From Pseudomonadota bacterium (lineage in GTDB: Bacteria; Pseudomonadota; Gammaproteobacteria; Steroidobacterales; Steroidobacteraceae), in the NCBI GenBank assembly GCA_019352035.1, contig JABBNZ010000018.1, positions 1 to 58,588 on the forward strand: 58,588 bases of DNA, read 5' to 3'. Below the pieces are notes generated by a model that saw nothing but the letters and a program-made list of their open reading frames with translations, was not told where the DNA came from and did not search any database. Numbering within the stretch: the first letter of the stretch is position 1; the number at the start of each line of letters is the position of its first letter. A program made the translations under genes and the position numbers. Positions 17,778 through 27,080 of the stretch are shown here, in pieces.

Positions 17778-18319
17778 ACCGCGCCCGTGCCGCCGTCCAC
17801 CGGCCGCGCCGAGACGAACGCCAGCACTGGTCCGACCTTGCGCAGCACTGCGCCCACCATGGCTTTCAGCACCGGGCCGCGGTGTCCGGAGCGCAGTCCC
17901 TTGCCGTGAATGATGCGAACGCAACGCCATTGACGCATCAGCGCGTGCGCCAGGAACTCACGCAGCACCTGCTTCGCCTCGGCGACGGTGAGGCCGTGGA
18001 GATCGATCTCCCCCTGGACGCGGTAGTCGCCGCGGCGGAGCTTGCGCAGCTCGGAGGTCTGGATGCCGGCGCGGTGGAAGACGAGCTCCTCGCCGCCGGC
18101 CAGGGCCGGATCGAAGACATCGTCGCGCAGGCTCTCTTCGAGCACGGCGAGGCGGTCGGCGCGGGTGAAGCGGGCGGCGGCCCGCGGCCGCCGCGAGGGC
18201 GCCTCCGCGACTTGCGCAGGCCGGCCCAGGGGCTTCACGTCCCGTACGGCCTCGCGGAACAGGCTCAAATCTTCGGCGGTACCCGTTCCTGAGACGCTTT
18301 TCGGCGATCTGGGACTCAT
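17756..18319 (-). CDS. smrA: Smr-domain endonuclease (SmrA type)
   Basis: The 187-residue product ends in an Smr domain with the motifs EIDLHGLT and IIHGKG, and a late [10 protein letters not shown] strand. The N-terminal stretch EDLSLFREAVRDVKPLGR resembles the start of E. coli SmrA, while KLRRGDY before the domain is seen in SmrB. Smr proteins are nicking or mRNA-cleaving endonucleases; SmrB acts on collided ribosomes. Assignment to SmrA rather than SmrB is tentative. The start at 18319 has GGAGG close upstream; the 34 codons open before it lack family similarity. It is transcribed divergently from surE. Confidence 0.82.
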   Translation of the reverse strand: MSPRSPKSVSGTGTAEDLSLFREAVRDVKPLGRPAQVAEAPSRRPRAAARFTRADRLAVLEESLRDDVFDPALAGGEELVFHRAGIQTSELRKLRRGDYRVQGEIDLHGLTVAEAKQVLREFLAHALMRQWRCVRIIHGKGLRSGHRGPVLKAMVGAVLRKVGPVLAFVSARPVDGGTGAVYVLLSS

Positions 18320-18401
18320 GCTACCTCCGTGGAATTTGCTTCCAGTATAGTTACGCGCCGCTAGGGGGGGCGTAGACCATGCCATACGATACATCAGGAC
18401 C

Positions 18402-19160
18402 GTGAAGATCCTCGTCAGCAACGATGACGGCTACCGCTCCCGCGGGATCCGCCTCCTCAGGGACGCGCTCGCCAGCCTCGCCGAGGTCACCGTCGTGGCC
18501 CCGGACCGCAATCGCAGCGGCGCCAGCAACTCATTGACGCTCGATGTGCCGCTGCGCGTGTTCGAGTCCGAGCCCGGCGTCTACTACGTTCAGGGCACAC
18601 CGACCGACTGCGTCCACCTCGCCATCTCCGGCCTGTTCGACTACGAGCACGACATGGTGGTTTCCGGCATCAACGACGGCGCCAACCTCGGCGATGATGT
18701 GCTCTATTCCGGCACCGTGGCGGCCGCGATCGAGGGGCGCTTCCTCGGCCTGCCGACGGTCGCGATCTCGCTCTGCACGACGCCCGATGCGGAGTCGCAT
18801 TTCGAGACGGCCGCGCAGGTCGCGCGGCAGCTCGTGGGGCAGCTCCTGCAGAGCCCGCTCGACCCGACGCACATTCTCAATGTCAACGTGCCCGACGTGC
18901 CGCTCGCGGCGCTGCGCGGCTTCCGCTGCACCCGGCTCGGATTCCGCCATCGCTCGGAGCGCATCCTGCCCGCGCACGATCCGCGCGGCCGGCCCGTCTA
19001 CTGGGTGGGCCCCGCGGGGCCGCAGCAGGACGCCGGACCCGGCACCGACTTCGAGGCCATCGCCCAGGGTTATGTTTCAGTGACTCCCTTGCAGATCGAT
19101 CTCACGCGCCACGCCGCGCTGCCCGCGCTGCAGCAATGGCTGGAAGGCGTCCATGCCTGA
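18402..19160 (+). CDS. surE: 5'/3'-nucleotidase SurE
   Basis: SurE dephosphorylates nucleoside monophosphates and short polyphosphate and is a stationary-phase survival protein. The 252-residue product starts with GTG and shows the metal-binding motif SNDDGY, then [11 protein letters not shown] and [19 protein letters not shown], all diagnostic. It overlaps pcm by 8 bp, the usual surE-pcm pair. Confidence 0.95.
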   Translation: MKILVSNDDGYRSRGIRLLRDALASLAEVTVVAPDRNRSGASNSLTLDVPLRVFESEPGVYYVQGTPTDCVHLAISGLFDYEHDMVVSGINDGANLGDDVLYSGTVAAAIEGRFLGLPTVAISLCTTPDAESHFETAAQVARQLVGQLLQSPLDPTHILNVNVPDVPLAALRGFRCTRLGFRHRSERILPAHDPRGRPVYWVGPAGPQQDAGPGTDFEAIAQGYVSVTPLQIDLTRHAALPALQQWLEGVHA

Positions 19161-19815
19161 CCTGCGGCTCTCCGGAATCGGCATGACTTCGGCGCGCACC
19201 CGCGACCGGCTGGTGCAGCGCCTGCGCGAGCAGGGCATCACGAGCCTCACCGTCCTCGACCGGATACGCAACGTTCCGCGGCACATCTTCGTCGATGAGG
19301 CGCTCGGCAGCCGGGCCTATGAGGATACCGCGCTGCCGATCGGCTTCGGGCAGACGATCTCACAGCCCTACATCGTCGCGCGCATGACCGAGGCGCTGCT
19401 CGAGGGCGGCCCGCTGCAGAAGGTGCTCGAGGTCGGTACCGGCTGCGGCTACCAGACTGCCGTGCTCGCGCCGCTCGTCGAGCGCATCTACACCATCGAG
19501 CGCATCGCTCCGCTCCTCGAGCGCGCCAAGGAGCGGTTGAAGGAGCTGGGGGTCCGCAATGTCAGGTTACGGCACGGCGACGGCAGTACCGGTTGGAAGT
19601 CGCAGGCGCCGTTCGACGCCATCCTCGTTGCGGCCGCCCCGCTCGTCGTACCGGAGGCGCTGCTGAAGCAGCTGCAGGTGGGCGGACGGCTGCTCGTGCC
19701 GGTGGGACCGGAAGGAGAGCAGGAGCTCGTGCGCTTCACGCGCCGGGAGGAGCGCGTCCACCGCGAGTCGCTGGGACCGGTGGCCTTCGTGCCGCTGCTC
19801 GGGGGCACGGGCTAA
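19153..19815 (+). CDS. pcm: Protein-L-isoaspartate O-methyltransferase
   Basis: Pcm methylates isoaspartyl residues so that damaged proteins can be repaired. The 220-residue product has the SAM-binding motif [16 protein letters not shown], the [11 protein letters not shown] segment that forms the active site, and the late GGRLLVPVG strand. The usual nlpD-rpoS pair does not follow; instead there is a 358-bp gap with a structured RNA candidate. Confidence 0.95.
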   Translation: MPDLRLSGIGMTSARTRDRLVQRLREQGITSLTVLDRIRNVPRHIFVDEALGSRAYEDTALPIGFGQTISQPYIVARMTEALLEGGPLQKVLEVGTGCGYQTAVLAPLVERIYTIERIAPLLERAKERLKELGVRNVRLRHGDGSTGWKSQAPFDAILVAAAPLVVPEALLKQLQVGGRLLVPVGPEGEQELVRFTRREERVHRESLGPVAFVPLLGGTG

Positions 19816-19879
19816 CTGAATATTGTAGATTAGGTATTTATCGCAACATATTGAAATATATGTACGCATAAAAGAACAG

Positions 19880-20135
19880 TTGCTAAGCAGAGTGTGACCT
19901 GTTTAACATCGGCGACTGTCGCTACGCGCCGACAGTGTCCCGGAAGACCGCAGAGCCGCCGGAAGAGGGTACAGGGAGGAGGGGATGCCGAAAGAAAAGC
20001 AACAACAGCGACGAACAAGAACAAAAGCAGCCATCGTCCGAGTCTGTCAGCTGCGGATGGTGGGTCGGTTGGTTGATGCCCCTCCCCCTGTGCCTTCTTC
20101 CGGCGGCCCTGGCGGGCCGCCGGAAGAAGGTCCGG
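19880..20135 (+). ncRNA. Candidate structured non-coding RNA downstream of pcm (unknown class)
   Basis: The 358-bp gap between pcm and the next gene has no credible coding frame. It opens with about 70 bp of AT-rich sequence (TTGTAG at 19823, CATATT at 19847) that could hold a promoter. A local hairpin ACTGTCG/CGACAGT lies at about 19915-19936. A long-range stem pairs 19956-19985 with 20078-20106 over about 28 bp. Its two substitutions (19967 and 19970) make G-U pairs on the + strand but A-C mismatches on the other, which argues for a + strand RNA. It encloses an A-rich unpaired stretch (19990-20030). A 17-bp perfect hairpin (20093-20130) closes the region and competes with the long stem. I do not recognise tmRNA, 6S or RNase P RNA. 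Confidence 0.45.
20093..20130. terminator. 17-bp perfect inverted repeat, terminator-like without a T tract
   Basis: Arms 20093-20109 and 20114-20130 are exactly complementary around a TGGC loop. No run of T follows on either strand. It lies between the convergent ends of the candidate RNA and the Mth938-type gene and could stop transcription or stabilise 3' ends from either side. Confidence 0.5.
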
Positions 20136-20173
20136 CATGCCCGCGCGCGGCTCTTGACGGGCTTCGCGAGCTT

Positions 20174-20545
20174 CTACCCGAGGAATAATGCCGCGACGGC
20201 GCGCCGCTCCTCCTGCACCAGGACGTTGTAGGTGCGGCAGGCCGCGCCCAGGTCCATCACCTCGAGTCCCACGCCGTGCGCCGTGAATGCTGCGCGGATC
20301 CCCGCCGGCGGAAAGCGTTGCCGCTCCCCGGTGCCGAGCAGCACCACTTCGGGCGCGAGCGCGAAAATCGCGTCCAGGTGCTCCGGGGCGAGCGCAGCGA
20401 CACCCTCCGGCGGCCAGTCGGTGATCAGCCGCTCGGCGGATACGATGCAGCTCGAGCGTACGAGCTCCTCGCCGATGCGCAGCTCCGTCCGCGAGTAGGC
20501 GCGCACGAGGTTCACCCGTGAGCTGCTTTCCAGAGTGAATTTCAT
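20174..20545 (-). CDS. Mth938-like (DUF498) domain protein
   Basis: The 123-residue protein fits the small alpha/beta Mth938/NDUFAF3-type family: an N-terminal IVSAERLITDWPPEGV segment, a central EVVLLGTGERQRFPP strand-loop, and the C-terminal NVLVQEERRAVAALFLG. Eukaryotic relatives help assemble respiratory complex I; the bacterial role is not established. It is monocistronic here, with a divergent neighbour (the rpfE-like gene). Confidence 0.85.
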   Translation of the reverse strand: MKFTLESSSRVNLVRAYSRTELRIGEELVRSSCIVSAERLITDWPPEGVAALAPEHLDAIFALAPEVVLLGTGERQRFPPAGIRAAFTAHGVGLEVMDLGAACRTYNVLVQEERRAVAALFLG

Positions 20546-20621
20546 CTCATCCGATCCTCGACGCGGAGACTCGAGCTGATTCTTGATATCCCCTCCGTTA
20601 AGGGAGGGGGAAGACGTTCAG

Positions 20622-21680
20622 ATGACGGGTACGATAGCGCCCGTGCGCGAGATCGTCATCGTCATTCGGGATTTGTATCTGGAGCCGGAGCTGGCCGCGC
20701 CGCCCGGTACTGTCGCGGCCGCACGGCAGCTCGCGGCGCCGGGGCTCGAGCATCTGGCGCGCTTCGGCGAGAAGCGCCCGGTGCCTCAAGGCTGGCGCGC
20801 GTGGGCCGCGCGGTGGCTTGGCTTGCCGCAGTACGCGGCGCAGGCGCCCGCCAGCGTCGCGGCGGCTGCGCTCGAGAATGCGCCGCAGGAGCGCGCCGTG
20901 TGGCTCGCGACACCGGTGTATCTGGTCGCCGGTCTGACCAGCCTGCATTTCGACCGGCGCAGTCTGCTGAATCTGCCCGGCGAGGAGCTCGACGCGCTGG
21001 CTGCGAGTTTTCGCGATACTTTCCGCGGCTCGGGATTCGATCTGCATCCGCTCGGGGGCGGGGAGCTCCTGCTCTCGGCACCTGCGGCCGCGCAGCCGGC
21101 AACGACCACGGAGCCCGCCCGCATGCCGCTGACCACGGTGGCCGAGGCACTGCCCTGCGGAGAGGGCGCTCGCGCACTGCGTCGGCTCGGCGCCGAGATC
21201 GAGATGTGGCTCCACGGACATGCGGTCAACGACGCGCGCCAGCGGCGCGGTGATCTGCCGGTGGGAACGCTCTGGGTGTGGGGCGGCGGCGCTGAGCCTC
21301 TGACTCCCGCAGCCCGGCAAGCGACCGCCGACGCGGCGTTCGGGTCCGATGCCTATGTTCGGGGTCTCTGGCGGCTCGCTGGAGATGAAGCGCGTCCGAT
21401 GCCGGTAGACTGGGCGGCGGTGATCGGCGAGCCGCGCGCGCAGCGCGCGCTCGCCGTAGTGGAGGTTGCCGAATTGCTGCATGCCAACGGTTCCTGGCGT
21501 CTCGCGGAGGCCGTCGCGGAGATGGACCGCCGGCTGATATCGCCGTCACTCGCCGCACTCCACCGCCGGGAGCTCGACCGGCTGGTGCTGCTGGCGAATG
21601 ACCGATCGCTCTCGCTGCGCGCAGCTGACCGGTGGCGCCTTTGGCGCCGCAAGCGTACGAGCCTCGAGGGCCTCGCTTGA
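20622..21680 (+). CDS. RpfE-type conserved protein of unknown function
   Basis: The 352-residue product resembles the RpfE-type family encoded beside recJ in Xanthomonas and relatives. It starts REIVIVIRDLYLEPE and has the conserved segments LTSLHFDRRSL, MWLHGHAVNDARQRRGD and LPVGTLWVWGGG, the last resembling parts of cofactor-independent phosphoglycerate mutases. No catalytic role is established. ATG 20622 was chosen over an upstream TTG because a GGGAGGGGG stretch precedes it. The stop overlaps the likely recJ start by 4 bp. The name rests on remembered family features and synteny. Confidence 0.75.
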   Translation: MTGTIAPVREIVIVIRDLYLEPELAAPPGTVAAARQLAAPGLEHLARFGEKRPVPQGWRAWAARWLGLPQYAAQAPASVAAAALENAPQERAVWLATPVYLVAGLTSLHFDRRSLLNLPGEELDALAASFRDTFRGSGFDLHPLGGGELLLSAPAAAQPATTTEPARMPLTTVAEALPCGEGARALRRLGAEIEMWLHGHAVNDARQRRGDLPVGTLWVWGGGAEPLTPAARQATADAAFGSDAYVRGLWRLAGDEARPMPVDWAAVIGEPRAQRALAVVEVAELLHANGSWRLAEAVAEMDRRLISPSLAALHRRELDRLVLLANDRSLSLRAADRWRLWRRKRTSLEGLA

Positions 21681-23428
21681 ACTTGCGTGTGGTGCGGCGC
21701 GCGGCCGGCGCGGGGGATGCATCGATATTGGCCGGCTCGGGATTGCACCCGGTGCTGCGCCGGATCTACCTCGCCCGCGGCGTGCGAACGGCCGACGATC
21801 TCGACCTCTCGCTCGATCGCCTGCTGCCGGTGAGCACGCTCGAGAGCGTCGCCGCCGCGGCGGACCTGCTGCTCGCTCATCGCGCGGGGCGGGTGCTGGT
21901 GATCGGTGATTTCGATGCGGACGGAGCGACCAGCACCGCGCTGGTCGTCAGGGCATTGACCGCCTGGGGATTCGCGTCGGTCGATTTTCTCGTGCCCAAC
22001 AGGTTCGAGTTCGGCTACGGCCTCACGCCTGAGATCGTGCGCCTCGCCGCGACGCGCTCGCCGTCGCTCATCGTCACAGTGGACAACGGGATCTCGAGCG
22101 CGGCCGGGGTGGCGGAGGCCCGCACGCACGGCATCGACGTGCTGATCACCGATCATCATCTGCCCGGCACGGACATGCCCGCGGCCAATGTCATCGTCAA
22201 TCCCAACATGAGCGGCAGTCTCTTTCAGAGCCGCGCGCTCGCGGGCGTGGGGGTGGCCTTCTACGTCATGGTGGCGGTGAAGCGCCTGCTCGATCAAGAG
22301 CGGCTGACACCGCCGCGAGCGCCCGGCCCCGCGGAGTTCCTCGACCTCGTCGCCCTGGGGACGGTCGCCGACCTCGTGCCGCTCGACGCCAACAACCGCG
22401 TGCTCGTGGCCCAGGGATTGAAGCGCATCCGGGCCGGCCGCTGCGCCACCGGCATCCGCGCTTTGCTCGAGATCGCGGGACGGCGTCCCGAAGGGATCAT
22501 CGCCGCCGATCTCGCCTTCGGCGTTGCGCCGCGGCTCAATGCGGCGGGACGTCTCGATGACATGACCGTGGGCATCAAATGTCTGCTCGCCGATGATACG
22601 CAGACCGCCGCGGAGCTCGCCGCGCGTCTCGATGAGCTCAATCACGAGCGGCGGGCGATCGAGGCACGCATGCAGGCGGAAGCGCTCGCGGCGGTGCGCC
22701 AGCTGCGCGATCCAGGCCCGCGTGCGCTGCAGCGCAGCGGAGTCTGCCTCTTCGACGAAAGCTGGCATCAGGGGGTCGTGGGCCTGGTGGCGAGCCGCGT
22801 CAAGGACCGCGTCCGCCGGCCCGTGATCGCCTTCGCCGCCGCGGGCGAGGAGCAGCTGCGCGGCTCGGGGCGCTCCATGCCGGGCATTCACATCCGTGAC
22901 GTGCTGGCCAACCTCGATGCGCGCCATCCGCAGCTCATCGCCAAGTTCGGCGGCCATGCCATGGCGGCCGGCCTGACGCTCGAGCGCTCCCGCCTCGATT
23001 TCTTCGCGCGCGCCTTCGACGAGGAGGTCGCCGCCTGGGCGGCGCAATGCGGTCCGAGGGATGCCATCGAGACCGACGGCGAGCTGACGGTGGAGGAGAT
23101 CGCGCTCGAGACGGCGCACGCCTTGCGCGCGGGCGGTCCCTGGGGCCAAGCGTTTCCGGAGCCCTGTTTCGATGGCATCTTCTGCATCCGCAGCGCCCGC
23201 GTCGTCGGCGACCGGCACCTGAAGATGTGGCTGGAATTCCCGCGCAGCGGCCGCTCCTTCGACGCCATCGCCTTCAACCACATCGAGGCGCAAGCCGCGT
23301 TCACGCTCCCCGAAGGCTCGGTGCAGCTCGTCTATCGGCTGGACGTCAACGAGTACCAGGGGGAGCGCCGCCTGCAGCTGCTGGTCGATCATGTGCTGCC
23401 CGCGCCGGGGTGCCCTACAGGTGGTTGA
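21677..23428 (+). CDS. recJ: Single-stranded-DNA-specific exonuclease RecJ
   Basis: RecJ degrades single-stranded DNA 5' to 3' in recombination, mismatch and excision repair. The product (583 residues from TTG) has the DHH phosphoesterase motifs: GDFDADGATST, VDNGIS and ITDHHLPG, then the DHHA1 domain with GSGRSMPGIHIRDVL and KFGGHAMAAGLT, and a C-terminal OB-like domain. The TTG overlaps the upstream stop (TTGA) with GAGGG before it, and matches the family N-terminus; an upstream in-frame start at 21632 is possible. Confidence 0.93.
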   Translation: MNLRVVRRAAGAGDASILAGSGLHPVLRRIYLARGVRTADDLDLSLDRLLPVSTLESVAAAADLLLAHRAGRVLVIGDFDADGATSTALVVRALTAWGFASVDFLVPNRFEFGYGLTPEIVRLAATRSPSLIVTVDNGISSAAGVAEARTHGIDVLITDHHLPGTDMPAANVIVNPNMSGSLFQSRALAGVGVAFYVMVAVKRLLDQERLTPPRAPGPAEFLDLVALGTVADLVPLDANNRVLVAQGLKRIRAGRCATGIRALLEIAGRRPEGIIAADLAFGVAPRLNAAGRLDDMTVGIKCLLADDTQTAAELAARLDELNHERRAIEARMQAEALAAVRQLRDPGPRALQRSGVCLFDESWHQGVVGLVASRVKDRVRRPVIAFAAAGEEQLRGSGRSMPGIHIRDVLANLDARHPQLIAKFGGHAMAAGLTLERSRLDFFARAFDEEVAAWAAQCGPRDAIETDGELTVEEIALETAHALRAGGPWGQAFPEPCFDGIFCIRSARVVGDRHLKMWLEFPRSGRSFDAIAFNHIEAQAAFTLPEGSVQLVYRLDVNEYQGERRLQLLVDHVLPAPGCPTGG

Positions 23429-23621
23429 TCTGCAGCGAGGCGGCGAGCGCCGCGGCTTCGCCCCGGCGGGAAGCGTTGGATGAGGCGGGTCGCTTCATCG
23501 AGTCTGAAGCGGCGTGAACGGCGTCGTAGTGCCGGTCTGTGGCCCCCGCTAAGGTTGAGGTGAATTGCCGCGGAGGCAGGCTCGACTCACGAAATTGCGT
23601 TCTTCACTGCGGGGCGTCGTC

Positions 23622-24323
23622 ATGTCAGGGCATTTGAGAGCGAAAGTCACGGCGGCCATTGCGCTGGCCTGTCTTGCCGCGCCGGCGGCTTCCTGGGCCG
23701 CAAGCCCGGATTTCGGGGCTGCGGTGCGCGTCGGAACGCCGGGTGTGGGACTGGATCTGGACCTCGGTCTCTCGCGGTCCTTCGGCCTGCGCGTCGGCTT
23801 CGCCGGTTTCAACATCAGTCACTCCCTGAGCACCTCGGACGTCGACTACGATGGCCGATTGAAGCTCAGGACGGTCACCGGGCTCCTCGACTGGTACGTG
23901 TTCCGCGGCGCCTTTCACCTGACGGCGGGAGTGGCCGGCAACGGCACGAAGCTCGATGTCGTGGGCCGTCCGAGTCAGGGGTTCTACACCGTCAATGGCA
24001 CCTCTTATTCGAGCTCGCAGCTCGGGTCGCTGGGCGGAGAGCTGAAATTCGGCAACTCCGTGTCGCCGTACGTGGGTTTCGGCTGGGGCAATCCGGCCGG
24101 CGAGAGCGGCCGCGTTCACTTCCTCTTCGACGTGGGCGCCATCTACGGCGGTACCCCCGGCGTCTCGCTGACGGCGCAGTGCGGGCCGGCGTCGCCGCCG
24201 GGCTCGGCGCTGTGCGCTCAGATCCAGAGTGACGTGGCGGCCGAGGCGCAGAAGCTGCGCCGGAAGGCGGATTTCCTGCGGTGGTACCCCGTGGTGAGCG
24301 TCGGAGTCGCGGTGCGCTTCTGA
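23622..24323 (+). CDS. Predicted outer-membrane beta-barrel protein
   Basis: The 233-residue product has a signal peptide (about 1-25, cleavage near ASWA). Alternating hydrophobic strands follow, as in small eight-stranded barrels (GLDLDLGLSRSFGLRVGF, LKLRTVTGLLDWY, VSPYVGFGWG), and it ends in VAVRF with the terminal aromatic residue recognised by the BAM complex. Two cysteines in a late loop (QCGPASPPGSALC) could form a disulfide. I do not recognise a specific family. The preceding 193 bp hold nothing I can name. Confidence 0.72.
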   Translation: MSGHLRAKVTAAIALACLAAPAASWAASPDFGAAVRVGTPGVGLDLDLGLSRSFGLRVGFAGFNISHSLSTSDVDYDGRLKLRTVTGLLDWYVFRGAFHLTAGVAGNGTKLDVVGRPSQGFYTVNGTSYSSSQLGSLGGELKFGNSVSPYVGFGWGNPAGESGRVHFLFDVGAIYGGTPGVSLTAQCGPASPPGSALCAQIQSDVAAEAQKLRRKADFLRWYPVVSVGVAVRF

Positions 24324-24426
24324 CGATGGCGGGGCCCGCGCGCCGGGCGCTTTACGCGGCGAGGCCGGGCGATTAGCATGCCGGGCTCCCTACCGCACAG
24401 CTTCAACCCTCGACGGGCATCCCCTT

Positions 24427-25522
24427 ATGGAAGTCAATCAGCTCAAGCGACACCTCAAAGACCTCAGCGAGCGCACCGCCTCGTTACGGGGGTTTCTTTG
24501 AATACGATCGCAAGAAAGAGCGCCTCGAGGAGGTAGGGCGGGAGCTCGAAGACCCCGCCGTCTGGTCGCAGCCGGAGCGGGCGCAGGAGCTCGGCAAGGA
24601 GCGGGCGCGCCTCAGCGCCGACCTCGGCGACATCGATCGCACCAGCAAGGGTATCGATGATGCGGCCGAGCTGCTCGAGCTGGCCGAGGGCGAGGGGGAT
24701 GAGGCTGCCGCGCGTGACATCGAGAAGGATGCCGAGCGGCTCGAGGGCGAGGTCCGCCGGCTCGAGCTCAAGCGCATGTTCCGCGGCGAGATGGACTCCC
24801 ACAACGCCTTCCTCGACATCCAGGCCGGCGCCGGCGGTACCGAGGCGCAGGACTGGGCGCAGATGCTCCTGCGCATGTATCTGCGCTGGGGCGCGGCACG
24901 CGGTTTCGCGTGCGAGGTGATCGACTCCTCTCCCGGCGAGGTCGCCGGCATGAAGAGCGCCACGGTCCAATTCACGGGCGACTATGCCTATGGGTGGCTG
25001 CGGACGGAGACCGGTGTCCATCGCCTGGTCCGCAAGTCACCGTTCGACTCCGGCAACCGCCGCCATACGTCATTTGCATCCGTGTTCGTCTCGCCGGAAG
25101 TCGATGAGGACATCGACATCGAAGTGAACCCCGCGGACCTGAAGACCGACGTCTACCGCTCCTCGGGCGCCGGCGGCCAGCACGTCAATAAGACGGAGTC
25201 GGCCGTGCGCATCACGCACATGCCCACCGGCATCGTGGTCGCCTGCCAGGCCGAGCGCAGCCAGCACAAGAATCGGTCGACGGCCATGAAAATGCTGAAG
25301 GCGAAGCTCTACGAGCTCGAGGTGAACAAGCGCAACGCCGCCGCCCGGGTGCTCGAGGACTCGAAGTCCGACGTCAGCTGGGGCAACCAGATCCGCTCCT
25401 ACGTTCTCGACCAGTCCCGGATCAAGGATCTGAGGACCGGCGTGGAGGTGGGCAACACCACCGCCGTGCTCGACGGCAACCTCGATCAATTCATGGAGGC
25501 CTCGCTCAAGGCGGGCCTGTAA
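24427..25522 (+). CDS. prfB: Peptide chain release factor 2 (programmed +1 frameshift)
   Basis: RF2 ends translation at UGA and UAA. The first frame encodes 24 residues ([16 protein letters not shown]...RGFL) and runs into UGA at 24499-24501; skipping base 24499 continues as [12 protein letters not shown] and reads to 25522, 364 residues in all (E. coli 365). The stop-codon recognition motif (SPF, in [15 protein letters not shown]) and the catalytic GGQ (in [16 protein letters not shown]) are present. The frameshift is autoregulatory: low RF2 lets the ribosome pause at UGA and slip. lysS follows 5 bp later, as often seen. Confidence 0.95.
24488..24501 (+). promoter_or_regulatory. RF2 programmed frameshift site
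   Basis: GGGGG at 24488-24492 acts as an internal Shine-Dalgarno-like element, three bases before CTT TGA (24496-24501). The arrangement equals the E. coli site except that the base after TGA is A rather than C. Confidence 0.9.
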
Positions 25523-25527
25523 AGACA

Positions 25528-27054
25528 ATGACAGACAAGCCACGAGACGACGGCTCCGACAATACGGCGGAGCGCGGGGAGGAGAACAAGCTCGTCGCGG
25601 AGCGGCGCGGGAAGCTTGCGGCCCTGCGTGCCCGCGGACCGGCCTTCCCGAACGATTTCCGCCGCACCGCGCTCGCCGGGCAGCTGCAAGGCGCCTACGG
25701 TGAGCGCGACGGCGCATGGCTCGATGCCAACCCGACCCGTGTCAGCGTGGGCGGCCGCATGATGCTCAAGCGCACCATGGGCAAGGTCAGCTTCGCCAAC
25801 ATTGCCGACCGCACCGGCCAGATCCAGCTCTTCCTGCAGAAGGACGGGGTCGGAGCCGAGGCGTACGAGCAGTTCAAGTCATGGGACGCCGGCGACATCG
25901 TCGGTGCGGCCGGCGTGCTGTTCCGGACGAAGACCGGCGAGCTCTCGGTACGGGTCGAGAGCCTGCGCCTCCTCGTCAAGTCGCTGCGGCCTTTGCCAGA
26001 CAAGTGGCACGGGCTCGCCGATGTCGAAACGCGTTACCGCCAACGTTACGTCGATCTGATCGTCAATGAGACGAGCCGGAACGTCTTCCGGGCAAGAGCG
26101 CGGATCGTCAGGTACCTGCGTGATTTTCTCGATGCGCTCGATTTCCTCGAAGTCGAGACTCCAATGATGCAGCCGATTCCTGGCGGGGCGACAGCACGCC
26201 CGTTCGTGACGCATCACAATGCGCTCGATATGGACATGTATCTGCGCATCGCGCCGGAACTCTACTTGAAGCGTCTGGTGGCGGGCGGATTCGAGCGGGT
26301 GTACGAGATCAACCGCAATTTCCGCAATGAGGGACTGTCGACCCAGCACAATCCGGAATTCACGATGCTGGAGCTTTATCTCGCCTACGCCGATTACAGC
26401 GATCTCATGGACTGGATCGAGAAGGCGATCCGCGGGCTCGCCGACACGATCTGCGGATCGCAGCGGGTGAGGTATCAGGGGCGTGAGTTCGACCTGTCAC
26501 GGCCGTTCCGCCGGGTGACGGTGGAGCAGGCCATCCTCGAGAACAATCCGGACGTCGATCAGCCGTCGCTGCGCGATCCGGCGTACCTGCGCAAGTTCTG
26601 CGAGCGGCTCGGCATTCCCGTGCACGCGCACGATGGTCCGGGGAAGCTGCAGATCGAGATCTTCGAGAAAACGGCCGAGCACACGCTGATCGATCCGACG
26701 TTCGTGCATGCCTATCCGGCGGAAGTCTCGCCGCTCTCGCGCGCCAACGACGCCGACCCGTTCGTCACGGACCGGTTCGAGTTCTTCCTCGCCGGCCGCG
26801 AGCTCGCCAACGGCTTCTCCGAGCTCAACGATCCGGAGGACCAGGCGGCGCGGTTTCGAGCCCAGGTCGCGCGCAAGGACCGCGGGGACGAGGAGGCGAT
26901 GTTCTACGACGCCGATTACGTTCGTGCGCTCGAGTACGGCATGCCGCCCACCGCCGGCCTCGGTGTGGGGATCGACCGGCTGGTGATGTTCTTCACCGAC
27001 TCGCCGTCCATCAGGGACGTCATCCTCTTCCCGCACCTTCGTCCCGAATCATGA
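25528..27054 (+). CDS. lysS: Lysyl-tRNA synthetase (class II)
   Basis: LysS charges tRNA-Lys. The 508-residue protein has an N-terminal OB-fold anticodon-binding domain (about 60-165), class II motif 2 ([17 protein letters not shown]) and motif 3 ([14 protein letters not shown]) at the C-terminus. Length is normal (E. coli 505). Five bases separate it from prfB. Confidence 0.97.
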   Translation: MTDKPRDDGSDNTAERGEENKLVAERRGKLAALRARGPAFPNDFRRTALAGQLQGAYGERDGAWLDANPTRVSVGGRMMLKRTMGKVSFANIADRTGQIQLFLQKDGVGAEAYEQFKSWDAGDIVGAAGVLFRTKTGELSVRVESLRLLVKSLRPLPDKWHGLADVETRYRQRYVDLIVNETSRNVFRARARIVRYLRDFLDALDFLEVETPMMQPIPGGATARPFVTHHNALDMDMYLRIAPELYLKRLVAGGFERVYEINRNFRNEGLSTQHNPEFTMLELYLAYADYSDLMDWIEKAIRGLADTICGSQRVRYQGREFDLSRPFRRVTVEQAILENNPDVDQPSLRDPAYLRKFCERLGIPVHAHDGPGKLQIEIFEKTAEHTLIDPTFVHAYPAEVSPLSRANDADPFVTDRFEFFLAGRELANGFSELNDPEDQAARFRAQVARKDRGDEEAMFYDADYVRALEYGMPPTAGLGVGIDRLVMFFTDSPSIRDVILFPHLRPES

Positions 27055-27080
27055 GGGGGGTTACCTCCGGCGCGTAGCGC

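Noticed and set aside
19894-20231. Short open frames in the pcm downstream gap
   Set aside because: They overlap each other in several frames, lack ribosome binding sites and coincide with strong secondary structure.
20590-20609. CCCCTCC/GGAGGGG inverted repeat before the rpfE-like gene
   Set aside because: The right arm is simply the ribosome binding region; a 7-bp stem of this composition is expected by chance in such DNA.
24427-24501. prfB as a broken gene
   Set aside because: The in-frame UGA sits at the well-known RF2 programmed frameshift site with all its elements.
25645-25670. TTCCCGAACGATTTCC in lysS resembling the family A hairpin
   Set aside because: It encodes the conserved LysS residues FPNDFRR and lacks the paired arms.
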